Source: Taenia hydatigena (taxonomy: Eukaryota; Platyhelminthes; Cestoda; Cyclophyllidea; Taeniidae). From it: a DNA stretch of 64,000 nucleotides. The notes below the pieces were generated by a model. The model made no database searches and had not been told where the DNA came from. It saw only the letters and a list, made by a program, of their open reading frames with translations. The stretch is from assembly GCA_036345935.2 (NCBI GenBank), contig JADWOT020000009.1:9257381-9321380 (forward strand), read 5' to 3'. A program made the position numbers and the translations under genes. Of the stretch, positions 38,206-50,665 are shown one piece after another. The stretch's first letter is position 1. Each line of letters opens with the position of its first letter.

Positions 38206-41200
38206 GTAGTACAGAAATGAGGATTTATGTTTCGTTTATACCACTGCATTGCACAAGCTTTCTACTGCGATTTAAAACCTTTTTTTGCCTCAAATCCACC
38301 GATTTCTAGTATGGGACTGGACTGTGGGGAAAGGATCATTTTGTCTCAAATTGGTCAACAAAATGCTTGAGCCCGACAAGAGATTAGTAAATAGTCTCTG
38401 CATGAGGAGTGAAGAAGCAGATCAATCACTTAAAAGGCAAAGAATACTAATATCTTGTTTTAATGATATTCATGGCTCATCAGCATCTCTACTGATGTTG
38501 CTACAACGTTTGCCAAGATCAGAGCTCTTCACGAGTTGATCACGTTTCCTTAGGCACAGTATGTTTTCATATTTGTATTTCTAATCGGCTTACAATTCTA
38601 ATAGTTTTTCAAATAAATTTCAAGGCTAATTAGGGCTGTCTGTACTTATGATGGCCTTTAGACCATGCTAGTAGCCTCCAGTTCTCAGCCCCTCTTTGCG
38701 TAGACAAGACACTTTTTGCTCCATTATCATGCCTTCTGGCGTCTTCAAGGAAGCTCTAAGGTGTCCCACTGTGGCAGCGGGAAGCGGATTCGATCCTAAA
38801 GATCAATCATCTCAATTGTTACTGCTAACTGGTAAAATTAGCGTAAAGGAAGAAGAGATAGTGCTCCGAATGGAAGGAACTGTGAAGATCCCCTACAGAA
38901 TGGATGGCAATGGCGTCTGCCTTCTGCAACTACCTTAGTCCTCTATTTTGCATGATTGTTATTCACCACTGAGCCTATTTTAGACGCAATCCATCTGAAC
39001 TGTCTTATACGAGGCCATCTACGGCATCTGTATGACAATGTCAGTCAAGTGAATACACGATAACTCAACCTCCCTAATAGCTGGATAGAGATGGGGTTGA
39101 GCAGCACGACGGTGCGAACAAAATGATCAGGATGAATTAATACTTCAAGAAGGCCATGTAAACTTCGTTCCATATTAAATGGCAGCTTCTAAACTAGCAC
39201 TCCTCTCAGTGACGATGAAAATATGTGAGAGCCATTAAATTCTTCTCTTAATGCAGTTCTTAGACGGACGAAAACCCAAATCTAGTGGATTCGCCATGAA
39301 GGCTTAGTGACCTTGCAGTTTGATATCTTTGCAGTTGTATGCAAATTTGATGATCGGCGTGACTGTTTCATAAGCGTTCTTCCTTACAGTACCGACTACT
39401 TGATGGGCGATGTCGAGGATTGATTGGTGAAATGTATGGCGAAGACGTTCAAAATTGAGGGTGAGCCATTTAATATTTTGAGAAATTGCTTAGCTTAATT
39501 GCGGTTTTAAGGGTTAATAATGTCCCGCTTTTGTATTTCCAACGGGCGGCATGACTACGTCAGTAACCTACCGGCACTTTTGTTCGACAGCAATACAATT
39601 TCTCGCCGAATATTTTTAAATTTCTTTTGAATTTTGGGAAGACTTGAGGCGCTGTACATACATTGACGCATTTCATTTGGGATGAGCGAATCGCTAGATT
39701 GCGGTGGGCAGCAGTAATCGCTATTGTAAAGGAACCTACGCAAACTCTACCTACGGCTGGATGTACTGCGACCTTTATTTATTATTTTAAAAAACATGCT
39801 ACTGAGAAAGAATAGATAGAAACTGCGAATTCCACTTAAAAAACTTTATTGGGCGTGCTAAAGCCTTAGGAAATGAGACAAAAATCTGACAAATTACGCA
39901 GTATTTTGTAATCAATTTCTCCCTCTTCTTAGTCATATTTGTTGCAGCTTCTTGACTCTGATATTCACCCTTTATTTTTAGAACTAAGGGAAACAAATCG
40001 TCGTTACATTGAAAAAAAGGCTTTTAATTACTCACAGGACTTCAGAAATCTTAAACCAAATCCATTTGATTACTTTTTAAGCACTATGTGACTCACTTTT
40101 ATTAAGGGACCATCACAGTTTATAAGTCACTTTGTCTTTCCTTCTTGAAAAATGAATAGGCATCTTACTACACTGTGTTCTTAAGAAGGATAGCCTCTTC
40201 CTTAAAAAGGTGAAACTACAAGTCCTAGTGCTTGACCCGTGTCTTTCTTTAGGCTAAGCGCGAATTTCAATTGCTTGTGCTATCACCATACCATTGCTAT
40301 TTTGGGATTTATTTTCCGTCAGCAATGAGAGACTTCACTATCTGTCTGAATTGAAGTTATAAACCACTAGAGTCAAATTTAAAGTGGCCGTATGGATGCG
40401 AAGTGTTCCTTTTTCCAGAGTGAAAACAGTTCGAACATAGGATAATGAACAGGATTTTTGTGACACTAATATGAGATGTGCTTGAGATATACTTCGAAGG
40501 TGACTATTTTGTCGAGTTCGGAAAGATTGAAGGTGTAAGCTCATTTCGGTGGGTGTCCAGCCCAGGAATGGAGAACCGGCGTTGTAGCATGGCCTCGGAG
40601 GAAAAGATATGTGCCAAATCCTTTACGTAGGTAGCACCGTTGACAAATTCTTCACCCACCACTCAAGAATGATATAAATTTTGAAGAGCTTATTTTCCAC
40701 GAACTTCCGTAACACCTCTTCTCGACCGCTATATGCACAGATTTTACGTCCTGTCACCGAGCATGAGCAATGCTGCTCTGCTTTATTAGAACTGGTCATC
40801 GACGAGGAAGAGCAGACACTCGCCGGAGATCTCGAAAGGAGGACACCGAGAACCTTCATCCTGAACGAGCCTTTTGAGGCTCTGCCTCAGAAAGAGTTGA
40901 TGGGAGGACAACACGGAGTTCGCTTACCAAGCATAGTTGAGACGCTCTGTGGCATAGGTTCCAACTCCCTCAGTCAGATGGCCAAGTGTGCGATCAGGTG
41001 GCGTCAGGAGCCGCTTACGGTTCCTCATTAAAGCAACCAGAATCCCTCCACGTTATGTGGTGGAATTGAGCAAGCCTTCTTTTTTCCATGCACACATTCT
41101 TGTAAGTCCCAGGCGAACTAGAATGACGTCTATACAGTTTCCTTTTTGACTATGACCTTGCTGGATCACTAATAAATCCTTCAGGTTTCGCCACCCATTA

Positions 41201-41369
41201 TCACAAGATTTGTATTGCTTCACCGTCTGCAAGAGTGACCTCATCAAGAGGAAGGGAAATGGTAATAGAAAGTGAGGTACAGTTAGAGGTCAGCCTAGGT
41301 AAAGAAGCCTTGACGGTGAACTTTATTATAAGCCCAGAACTGACTCTGGAAAAACACGCATCGTGAAGC
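38206..41369. other. Noncoding stretch left of the Gypsy relic
   Basis: Contains short frames (80-116 codons at 38285, 38696 and 40681) without domains, splice context or bias. The last could be decayed retroelement sequence. Confidence 0.4.
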
Positions 41370-43100
41370 ATACGATAGGCAATGCTGAAGGTAGACCAAC
41401 CAAGCAGCGACCCGGGCGCATAACACCTCCTCTGCTAGAAGAAGCAAACTGTCTGGTAGAAAATAAGTTGAGAAAATATTGTAAAAACCAGTCACTACAG
41501 ACCTCCCCGAGTGAGCTAGTGAAGAACGACAGTAGCCTAAGGCTGCGTAGACCATAGAGAGTTAGACGCAGTAAAGAAGACCGCCTTCCCACTGCTCCTC
41601 ATGAACCATTAGCAGGACTTTTCACACGGACCAAAGAGAGTTTTCCCCCAGACAAGTTATCTATTGCAAATCGGGTTCTATGAATTTCACTCAGTGCCTT
41701 TCGGACTCTGCCACGCAGTGGTCACCTTCCAGCATCTGATGATAGGCACATTAATTAGTTTATTCTCAAAACACTCTATAATCTATCTCGGTGGTATTCT
41801 CGCCTTCAGTAGAGATATTGGAGAGCATAACGTCTATCTAAAATTAAAGGTAGACCGTCTATGCGACGCATAAGCGAAAGAACATAATAAAGAAAATGCT
41901 CTGCTTTACACTGAATTAAGCCAATTCAATATTTATACCAAATGCTTCACCATTTACTCTGGATGCTGATGATACTGATGTGGTTGCAGGCAGTGTGTCA
42001 TTACAAAGGGACGAAGGTGGAAAGGAAAACTTCATTATATACGCAAGTATTAGACTCAGCAAAATAAAGAGACAGAAAAGCATACCACAACATGAAATAG
42101 TCACTGACTTTACAATGGTTGCACTTCTCAGGCACCATTTTGCGGTGAGGAAAATAGTGTTGAATACGGATTATCAGACACATCTGGTTAAAAAGGACGA
42201 AGGTGATCAACCATTGAGTTGAATGCGGGTGCAAAGATCTGTAGCGGTGCGTATTTCACAGTGCAGTACACAAAAGAAGGTACAAACAGTAGTGCGGGCG
42301 CTCTGTCTCAGACCAGTCGCAACGGAGACAGATGTCGTGATGCGTACCACATTTATCGATGGAACCTATTAAGCATCAGATGTGAGAGTCTCTTTGTATC
42401 AATTTATATACCCTCAGCGAAAGAGATGACCTTGTCGAGCATTAATGGTCAAAATTATCTCTAGAGGATGATATTTTATGGTACCAAGAAGGCTTTGATT
42501 CCTTAAGATACCTAGTGGTTCCAGGCATTTTGATACAGGCACTTCTTTACGATCTACACGAGTAATGGGGCCAAGGTGGGCAAAAAAGAAGGTGTAGATG
42601 CATCAAGCAAAAACACTGGTGGCCTCTGCCCATTCTAGATGTACTTGATTTTCTCACGGCACACCGACCGCATTACTGCAACCTCTGTCCACAGGCTTTC
42701 TAAAAAAAGAGTGGATGTGGACATCATAAGTCCTCTATCACCTACCAAGCGGTAAAAACGACATATCTTGGCTATGGTGGACTGCTTCACAAATGCCTCT
42801 CAGATTGCACCCTTGTAGACAAGACGCTGAAACCGTACTCCTGTTTCCTTCAATCGGTGAATTTGTCATCATAAAAGTGCCCGAAGAGGTGCATGACAAT
42901 CAAGACCTTAGTTCTGATAATCAACTCCATACTGGACCACGAAAGATCTTCAAAACTCGTTAGACGCACATGGCACCTAAACATTTGAAAGGGGCTGGAC
43001 AGGTTGAAAGAACTACTGAAGACTATTTATAAAGACGTACAACTGGATGAGAGCACCGCTTGATGTATTCTTACCGAACACGACTCCGCAACCAACAGTG
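41370..43100 (+). mobile_element. Ty3/Gypsy LTR-retrotransposon pol relic
   Basis: Degenerate pol polyprotein read in all three frames. In order: an RT N-terminal segment (RPTKQRPGRITPPLLEEA, 41395-41450); the RT core with FHSVPFGLCHAVVTFQ and IIYLGGILAFSRDI (41664-41870); RNase H (FTLDADDTDVVAGSVSLQR, 41955 onward, to about 42220); and integrase. Integrase pieces are VDVDIISPLSPTKR and HILAMVDCFTNASQIAPL (42711-42815) and GAGQVERTTEDYL (about 42990-43030). The RT active-site YLDD reads YLGG, and multiple stops and frameshifts interrupt the element, so it is dead. I could not recognise gag, protease or LTRs. The 116-codon frame at 40681-41031 just upstream may belong to it, but no domain supports that. 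Confidence 0.85.
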
Positions 43101-45390
43101 GCCCGGGATATGCAGTGCTACAGAAAGAAGACATAAGATCAATCCCCAGCAGCGCATGCGAACGCTTGAATCTGTAATATTATCAGGCAGAAGAAGTGTT
43201 ATGACAAACAGTCAGACCAACGTTTCCCGAGAAGGGGATTTTGTGCATCCATATTTACCGTTCTGGTCGCTTGGAATACACCGCAAGTTCCAGCATCTGC
43301 AAAAGGAAGACGCATTTCTAGTGTCAAATATACTCCCACTAACAATATACCTCGTTCGCAAAGCCCAACCCGGCCAATCCCTGTTTGACACAACAAGATG
43401 CGACACTACGAAGGTACAATAATGAATTTTATGCACTAACAGATGAAATGACATTGAAGAAGCACCGAAAAGAGTGGTCCAAAAGACGAAAAGACCATGT
43501 AATGCAGAGGTAAGGAGAGTTTTGTAGACACAAATTTCATGACAGAAGGGTCGTCAACAAATCCTTGGGGAGGGATAGCGTTGGAAACGTGTATATCAAC
43601 GTATCATATCAACTCTAAACATTAGCTATTACGGTTACCCTTTCCTGGTCAACTCACTTGTTCCAAAAATAAATGAGAGCCGATGATGAAGAGACGAACA
43701 CAGAATCTTTTGCATTAACATGCGTTGGTAAGTTCGTTGGTGTTTTTTTATTTTGGAAATTGGAGGCAAACTTGGCAGACGTTGTGGATTGGTGTTTACT
43801 TTACTTATGTGTGGCTTTTGCCATAACGCGATGCTCCTGCAATTTGTGTTACTTTACCCTCAAATCAGAGATAAATGAGCGTTTTTCCTTCGATCGGCTT
43901 ATGTGTCCGTCCTGTGGTCACGCACTATTGGTTTATTACAACCATAACCTGTGAACAGAACGCCGATCGTTCCTTCACCAAGTTCCATTCATGTAGGAGT
44001 TCAGTTTGGAGTCCCGCCTTTTGCCCCAATGCATTTGATGCATAGCAATAGCGCTTAACTCCTTAATGGATGCTGAGTAGCTAGAGGGAGCAGCACCCAT
44101 TGGATGTTCTGCTTCTTAAATAAAAATGACTGATTAACCGTTCAATGGATTTTGAACACTGAGAAATGGATAATAAGGCCAAAGACATCTAAATCTATAT
44201 AACACTTCAGGTCTTCCTGTGGTCCTGGTGTAAGTGTGAAAGCGTCGGTTGATTTTCTCCGATGCGGTATCAATGAACTTTGTTGCCATTTTTAATTTTT
44301 AAATTCTATGATAGGAGAAAGCAAACGCTTCAGTGCACAATCTGATGCAGTGATTGGTGGTCAACTAATTCCACTTGTTCATTTCCCTAGCATATTTTGG
44401 ATTTTTGCCCAAAGCGCTCCATCTCCTTATGACATGCAAGCTTCTTTGGGAATTATTCATTCTTCACCTCGAGGCGAAATTACTAAATGATGCACTTTTA
44501 GAAGTTATGCGAGAATATATATTCAAAAGGAGGCCGTAAGGTTTTTTGACCAGCTTCCATTTCAGCACGAATGAGAGCTCAACTTACAGTAGTATCTGCT
44601 TTGAATTAAAGGCGTAGCAATTTCAAGCAACTCGAAATAGTGCGACGTAAGAAGACGGCGCTGTTATCGCGGTATTTACCACTTACATCGCATCAGTAGG
44701 AGATATCATCAGAAAGGCGCTTAATAAACGACTTCTCTAGCTTTTGAGTGTCACTAACTCCCGTTTTATTATTTCAAAAGGATTCTTATAATCTTATTCT
44801 GCATCATATCGCTTTATTTTAAGGTGCATTTCTCCTAAAAAAATTGCATCTTTGCAACATGTTAGTTGAGCTATGCCATTTCCAATGTCGGTGGGAGAAC
44901 TTGTTCACAGCCATTTACTGCTCCCTTCGTTACTATTGTCTTAGAGGGGACTTCGTTCTAAGCTTTTTAGCCCAAAAATTATTTTAAAATGCTCTACCTA
45001 AAAAACGTCGACTTTAAGTATGGATTGTGCTGGAGTGCCTACATTGTGATCCAAGTAATTAACATTTACTACCCAAAGGATGCTCTGTAATTAAAGAAAT
45101 GCTTAGTTCCAGGTCATACATGGTTACTTATGCAAAAATTATTATTGTACACCATTTGAGAGAGCATCCATTATGTATTTTGGCACTTTTAGTAGCTTTT
45201 GAAATCTTAATGAGGCTGCCTCATCATTGTGACACACTGTTGACACAAGAAAAGGATGCGGAGCTATGAAGGTGAGCAGCGCGCTCTAGTTGATTCGCAG
45301 AGGATAGAGAATCCGTACAGTTTGATTAAAATTACATCGAACATGTTGTTATTGAAGTGTAAAACTAAGTACTTTTGTTGTCTGAAACAG
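43101..45390. other. Noncoding stretch right of the Gypsy relic
   Basis: Probably includes the decayed 3' end of the Gypsy element (to about 43.5 kb) and then unassigned AT-rich DNA. No LTR pair was found by eye. Confidence 0.4.
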
Positions 45391-45537
45391 AAAACGGAAG
45401 GCTAGAGTATCTGAACCACTTCCATTACCGCCGCTGATGCACCCACCGGGTTCAACGATACCCCAAGAAGGGTACCAGCATCACTGCCACTCCCGCTAAC
45501 TCCAGCTATTCGCGTTTTCACCAATGCGATAGCAGTG
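45391..45537 (+). pseudogene. Exon-like segment with in-frame TGA
   Basis: Preceded by a good acceptor (CTTTTGTTGTCTGAAACAG) and followed by GTATGC. One frame spans it in 49 codons with strong G/C third-position bias on both sides of a single TGA (fragments NGRLEYLNHFHYRR and RYPKKGTSITATPANSSYSR). It begins with two bases and ends with one, so it is phase-compatible with the exon at 56327. A shorter alternative frame (KRKARVSEPLPLPPL) stops at 45500. It could be a dead exon, an assembly error or, least likely, TGA recoding. Confidence 0.3.
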
Positions 45538-45539
45538 GT

Positions 45540-47110
45540 ATGCTGGAGAGTTTGCAGGGTACGTCTGTGGTACAACTTCCTCTTCGAAATGAGCGATCTC
45601 AGTGGAAATCATCACCAGCGGTGGGACATTATCGCCCAACTGGTGCATTATGGATGAACCTGTTGAACAAGTTCTGCTGTTCTGTGCTTTGTGTATGCAT
45701 CTCACACAAGCATTCGCTCGTGAGGCTCATCTCCTACTTTCTCTTCTCAACTGACTCCGTACCATCGAATTGTCCTTATTTTTTAACATGGAAGGTCTTA
45801 CTTTTAGACGACCATTTAGTATGTGTGCTGTGCCTATATGTGGATACGCAAATACACACCTGATCAATCAGGGTGGTGGGTAGAGCCAACTCAAGGGTGC
45901 GGTCAGCTCTACATCCAAAACATTTAGTAGGTAGCACTTTCGTCTCGGCCGAATTACATTAACGACTTTACTTTGGTTTTAGTTGAGTGAAGATATTCTC
46001 TTTGAACTAAAAGCTAATACTTAATGTTGCAGGTGCAGTAGAAACAATGTTGTGGCACGCTGATTCTTTGGACATTCTAGACAGAATTATAGGCTGCATA
46101 GATTGACGTAATCTTGGCATCATAAAATTAGCATAAAATTATTCTGAATGCTTTCATTCATTCGGTCACGCTCTGCCACTGTCACTGCATTCCGTTGTCA
46201 GCATTTAATTGATTGAGGATGAATCCAATCTGGAGGGATGTTTGACTGCAGGGCAAAATACATCGAACGTTGATGAACTGGCAGTTATACTGAGCAAATG
46301 ATTTGCTAAGGACATACTCCATATTACTCGAGTTCTTCAAAAGGTAATTAAATGAAAGGCTAAAATCCTCCGTTTCAGTTGATTTGCAAGCTTTCAGACA
46401 CCGAACTAAAGGGCAGAGCAGTATCAAACACCGTTTTCTGTAACATCCACTAGAAGCGCGTTTTTGTTAAATAAGGATAGAGGGTGGACTCCATTACCCG
46501 AGGCGCATTTGCATCCACCAACTGCCTTGTCAACAGCCGGATGTGTCTCACCTCTCACACTGCCTTGCGTGAGATCACCTCGCTTTTTTCCTCTCTTCTG
46601 GTGGTGACCGGTAACAATTTTTCTAAAACTAATTTAACTCCTCCTCTTATACGGTAACATGGTAGAAGTCCCTCTAGTCTAGTTACTCGTTCCTGAACTG
46701 ATTGCTCAGTGGTGCAATATTTACAGCGGGCTTTGGCTGTAACCTGTTTGGTGGATCAAAGGTTGGAAGGCCTAATAAGGTTGACAATGCAGTCAACTAA
46801 ACTAATAACTAAAGTTTTGCTCCGATAGGCGGTTGAATGTGATTAGTGTAAACAAAATCCGTAGCACTCGCAAAACCATATGCTGGAAGGCTTTAGACGG
46901 CAATATTGGAAGTCTAATCAAAACTGTTCCGTATCAGTGCATATGGAAGAGATCTACCCCCTCAGTTCAAGAGGGCTAGGCTCGCAAAGCTTAAATGCAC
47001 TACCAACGTTTTTTAAACAGTGCGTTCAGGCAACAGCTCACTCGACAATCGCTCCATATTTTTCTTACCTCTGTCTCCGTGGCCCCTCGATTTTGCCCCT
47101 TTTTTCCTAG
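45540..47110 (+). repeat. Dispersed repeat family R2, longest copy
   Basis: The left part (about 45640-45960) matches 58757-59110, including GAAAATCATC, TGGTGGGTAGAGCC and TTTCGTCTCGGCC. The right part (about 45990-47080) matches 62655-63740, including TTCTTTGAACTAAAAGCTA, ATCATAAAAT and ACTAAAG. All copies have the same orientation and are well diverged. I found no recognisable enzyme domains, so it may be a non-autonomous LTR/TRIM-like or otherwise non-coding element. Confidence 0.6.
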
Positions 47111-48724
47111 GCCGCCCAACAGATGATACTCTTGCAACTTAGTGCATTTTTGTCCCAATATCGGCACGGCTACCAATTTTTTATGTGTTTATAGGTGCCC
47201 AAATATCCCTACCCAAGTTCGTCCATTTTATTAACTAACCGTTCGCAATACGTTCCTCAGTGTTCGCTTCATGCATGCTCTGTGAAAATAATGAGAGGTT
47301 TAGAAGGCGGAAGTTCACTTCTTCGAAAGACCATTCGTCCTGTATATTATCGCTAATTTATTTTGAATCTACATTTCACGTCACTGGGTACTTCCTTGAT
47401 ATGAAGAATAATTATGTAGCTATAATAGCTAACCAATATTTCTCCTCTGAATTTAAACGGGTGTGAGGCCATCGGAGTGAACCAGATGACGGATTTATGG
47501 CTTTCCCTTACCGGGACACTCAAAGCTGTTATTGCCTGCCGTACTCGCTCGCGAACCAAAGAGTGAGTGGAATGGCAGAACTATGATGTTGAGATGTATG
47601 CCACAATCGACCGGCAACCGATCAGGCATGATCAACGCACACTGGGATAATCTCGCCCACTCATCCGAATGGGATAGGCTAGGCCGGCAGACGTGCATAA
47701 ATTTAACCATTAGAACTTTCACCACAAAGCAACTTCTTCAACCTAGTCTTTCAATTATGGAAATTTGGGCAAAACACTTACCAATGCAACTCTTTTTCCC
47801 TATAATGATGCTGCTAAGGCGGTGAAAGACCATAAACCCAGCTAAAATCTAACGACATCAGTTAAAGCTGATCTGAAGATTGTGCTGTTGACATTGGCTG
47901 CGTTACACTTTGTGACGGACCACACATAGTTTGCTTTGCTCACAAAGGCTTTCGTCTTAAACCTTAACTACACTGTGTTCTGCTCATCTACGGCTGAAAA
48001 CATGGTACTACGGTCCATTTCCTTACCTCCACTTATAACTGCTTTTTTCTCGCCGTACGTGAGAGAGGATTTTGAACAGACTGACACCTACACACCTCCG
48101 CCCTGGCGCATCTCCTCTCCACGAGTCCCTCTAATCCTCTCGTACTCTCGCCATGGTTACCCCACTGTGTACATATGCCCTTACTGGCTTTTTCCACTTT
48201 GACGCAAAGTTCTTGATCTCCTTCGCTTCCTTTTGTTATATCACTTTGTACCTCTCCTCTCCCTCGATCTGCCCATAATGCGTGCGCGTGCGTGATGTCG
48301 CTTTTGTAAGCAGTAGTCGAGCAGTGGATTTACTCCCACTTTTCTCCTTCATATCATCGCTCATGCTAATTATTGTCTTGATCGCGTAGGCATCGTTGCA
48401 TTTGTTCCCGTTTTGTATGTGAGTGTGCTCATAGTGAGTAACCGTGCCCGTCCCTCTTCGACCCTGCCTTTTATGTGCCATCTCTCTTGCTCCTTTGAAG
48501 TGAGTCTGCTATATCGACTGCATGGTCAGCTCAACTTTCACCATAGGGTACGTGTGGGGTTATCTAGCTGGTAACTAGAATAAAAAAAAACTCATTATAA
48601 ACAGTCTGATGTAAAGCGCTGCCTAAAGACTTTGGTATACTCACCTTTCAATTGAGAACACCAGACCTCCAGACTGCCTAACTGCTGAGGTCAAGGGAAG
48701 GGGCTCAAGTGCATGTGCATAACA
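47111..48724. other. Noncoding stretch
   Basis: No supported gene. A short match to 59180-59300 around a GCTTCAT and AAGGCGGAAG segment suggests a further R2 remnant. Confidence 0.35.
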
Positions 48725-49175
48725 TGCAAAGCATGGTTGTCATCTCTTCCCATTTTTGTTTTGCTACTGTCCGTAGTGCGTGACCACCTGACGGTAGCAA
48801 TGCCTTGTAGGGTTTAGATTTTGGCTAGATGATTCTATCAGGGTCCAGCATTCTTCATTTAAATTAAAATGAAATACGGTGCTTGAAAATAATAAAAGTA
48901 TGGAGCATCACCTGAGTTGTCAAGTTTCGGGCTTCTAAAAATCTAAGATTAAGTAGAAGAACTCGGGTGTTACCACTGCGAATTCATCCATCTACATAAA
49001 AATAATGAATTGCAGTGAGGTCAGAGGTGTCCATGGAAAGACAGGCGAGGCATGATAGCCTCCTCTTCCTCTTTTACTGTGCTACTATAGGTAGTGTTTG
49101 TTTATCATGTGGTATGCCTGGTTTGAACAGCTTAGATCCAAGCTAAAAATTTGCCAAGGTCTGACATTTATCCTG
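48725..49175 (+). repeat. Diverged local duplication (about 310-nt spacing)
   Basis: The segment from 48731 (GCATGGTTGTCATCTCTTCC...) resembles that from about 49047 (GCATGATAGCCTCCTCTTCC...). They share TGCTACT, GTAGTG, ATGCCT, GCTAGA/GCTAAA-type blocks and a TTTGAA/TTTAAA end. Homology is moderate. Confidence 0.4.
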
Positions 49176-49979
49176 TAATTTGAACTAGCGCAATATGTGA
49201 TGCAGTGCGTGATGGTATTGAGATTTTGGACAATTGAAATGAGAAGGTGATTGCAGCTTCTGTACCGAAGTAGCCGTCAGATTTTGGGCTAAACACCGAT
49301 TGTCAACGCACTTGGGTGGCATTGCAGTTCATGTCATGTCGCAAGGTGTGTTGAGTCAGAGCAATCATATGCTTGCTATTAGAGCTTGAAACAAGGAGGT
49401 ATATTTTAAAAGAAATCTCACAGGATTACTGTCTATCTGATGATAAATGCAAGTGAAGTGATACGAACTTCAATGAAGCTACTTCAAATGCATCACATTT
49501 GTCTGGACATAGCAGTGCAGAGGTATTCATGGAAGGAGTTACCCTGCAGTATTCGGTCTGTTAGCAGACAGATTTAAAAGGACGACAGATAATTGAAGGC
49601 CCAGGTAATCTTCTTAGTAAATGTGTAACCACTTCCATTGGGCTCGGACGATCGCCTTCTTCACATTGGCCAATACTGGCGTGATTCTGTGGGACCACAG
49701 CTGAATGGCTTGGAGGTTAGTGAGCCACTGCCTAAAGTAGATATTTCATGCTTAACTGAGAAGGTTCGCTCTGGGATTGAGAAATGCATTTTAAAATGCA
49801 AACGTTGGACACAAGAATCTGCTTAGGGCTGCAGATAGCAGGGGATGATAAATATGCGATTTACTTAGGGATGCATAAGTACCATCCCCTCCCTTCTTGC
49901 AGGAAATCTTACTGCCAATAGGGAATCGTCAAAATCCAGAGAGGTCGTTTATTACCAGCACTAGGAATGCTGAGACTAA

Positions 49980-50665
49980 TGCTATGCAAGTGATAAATAT
50001 CATGGCAACAAAATCGTCTTCACGTAATTTCCAGTAGTCCCGTTTTTTATGTCTGACGATTTAGGCTCTACCTTAAATTGCTGTATTTTAACCGGCAAAA
50101 TTCAGTGATTAGTTGGACGAAATGAAAGTAGTCAGTAAGCTACCTTCTTGTTAGTCAATCACCCAGTCACTAAAACTCACCCTACTCTGATGTGACTCAC
50201 GAGGCGCGGGTAATCGTGATGACGGAACGATAAGGCTTTAAAGAGATGGAAGGAGGACATCATCTCTAGGGGGGAGAATCTGTGACTACTTTAACAGAAG
50301 AGTTTAAAACAGCTTCGAACCTTGGCAAATACCTCAGTTTTTTTGTTCTGCGGGAATGCTTTTAAACGCTTATGGAGACATTTAAAATATAATAAGGTCG
50401 TTTGTTACGTGTACCTCAAATGCTAAATCCGATAGATAGCATGTGGGCGCTAGAAATTATGTGCCTTTTAATTGTTCTGCTCTTGTGTCAGAAGATTTAG
50501 GATCTACCACAAATATCTGCGTGCCAGCTGTAAAGCCCGGTATTAAGTGAAGCGAAATGTGAGTGGTTATTTTTAGTAAACCACCTCTGACTCAGTCAAG
50601 CACCTAGTCACCACTATTTCTCATCCCAATCTGAAATGACTTACCAAGCGTGAGTGGACCTATCA
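49980..50665 (+). repeat. Diverged tandem duplication, 436-nt period
   Basis: The unit around 50058 (GATTTAGGCTCTACC...) recurs at 50494 (GATTTAGGATCTACC...). The alignment continues about 170 nt through TAGTCA/CTAGTCAC and GTGACTCAC/ATGACTTAC blocks to CAACGTG/CGTGATG. No coding signal in either unit. Confidence 0.55.

Noticed and set aside
40681..41031. 116-codon plus-strand frame as the Gypsy gag or protease
   Set aside because: No zinc knuckle, no protease DTG-type motif and no similarity I can recognise. Left unassigned.
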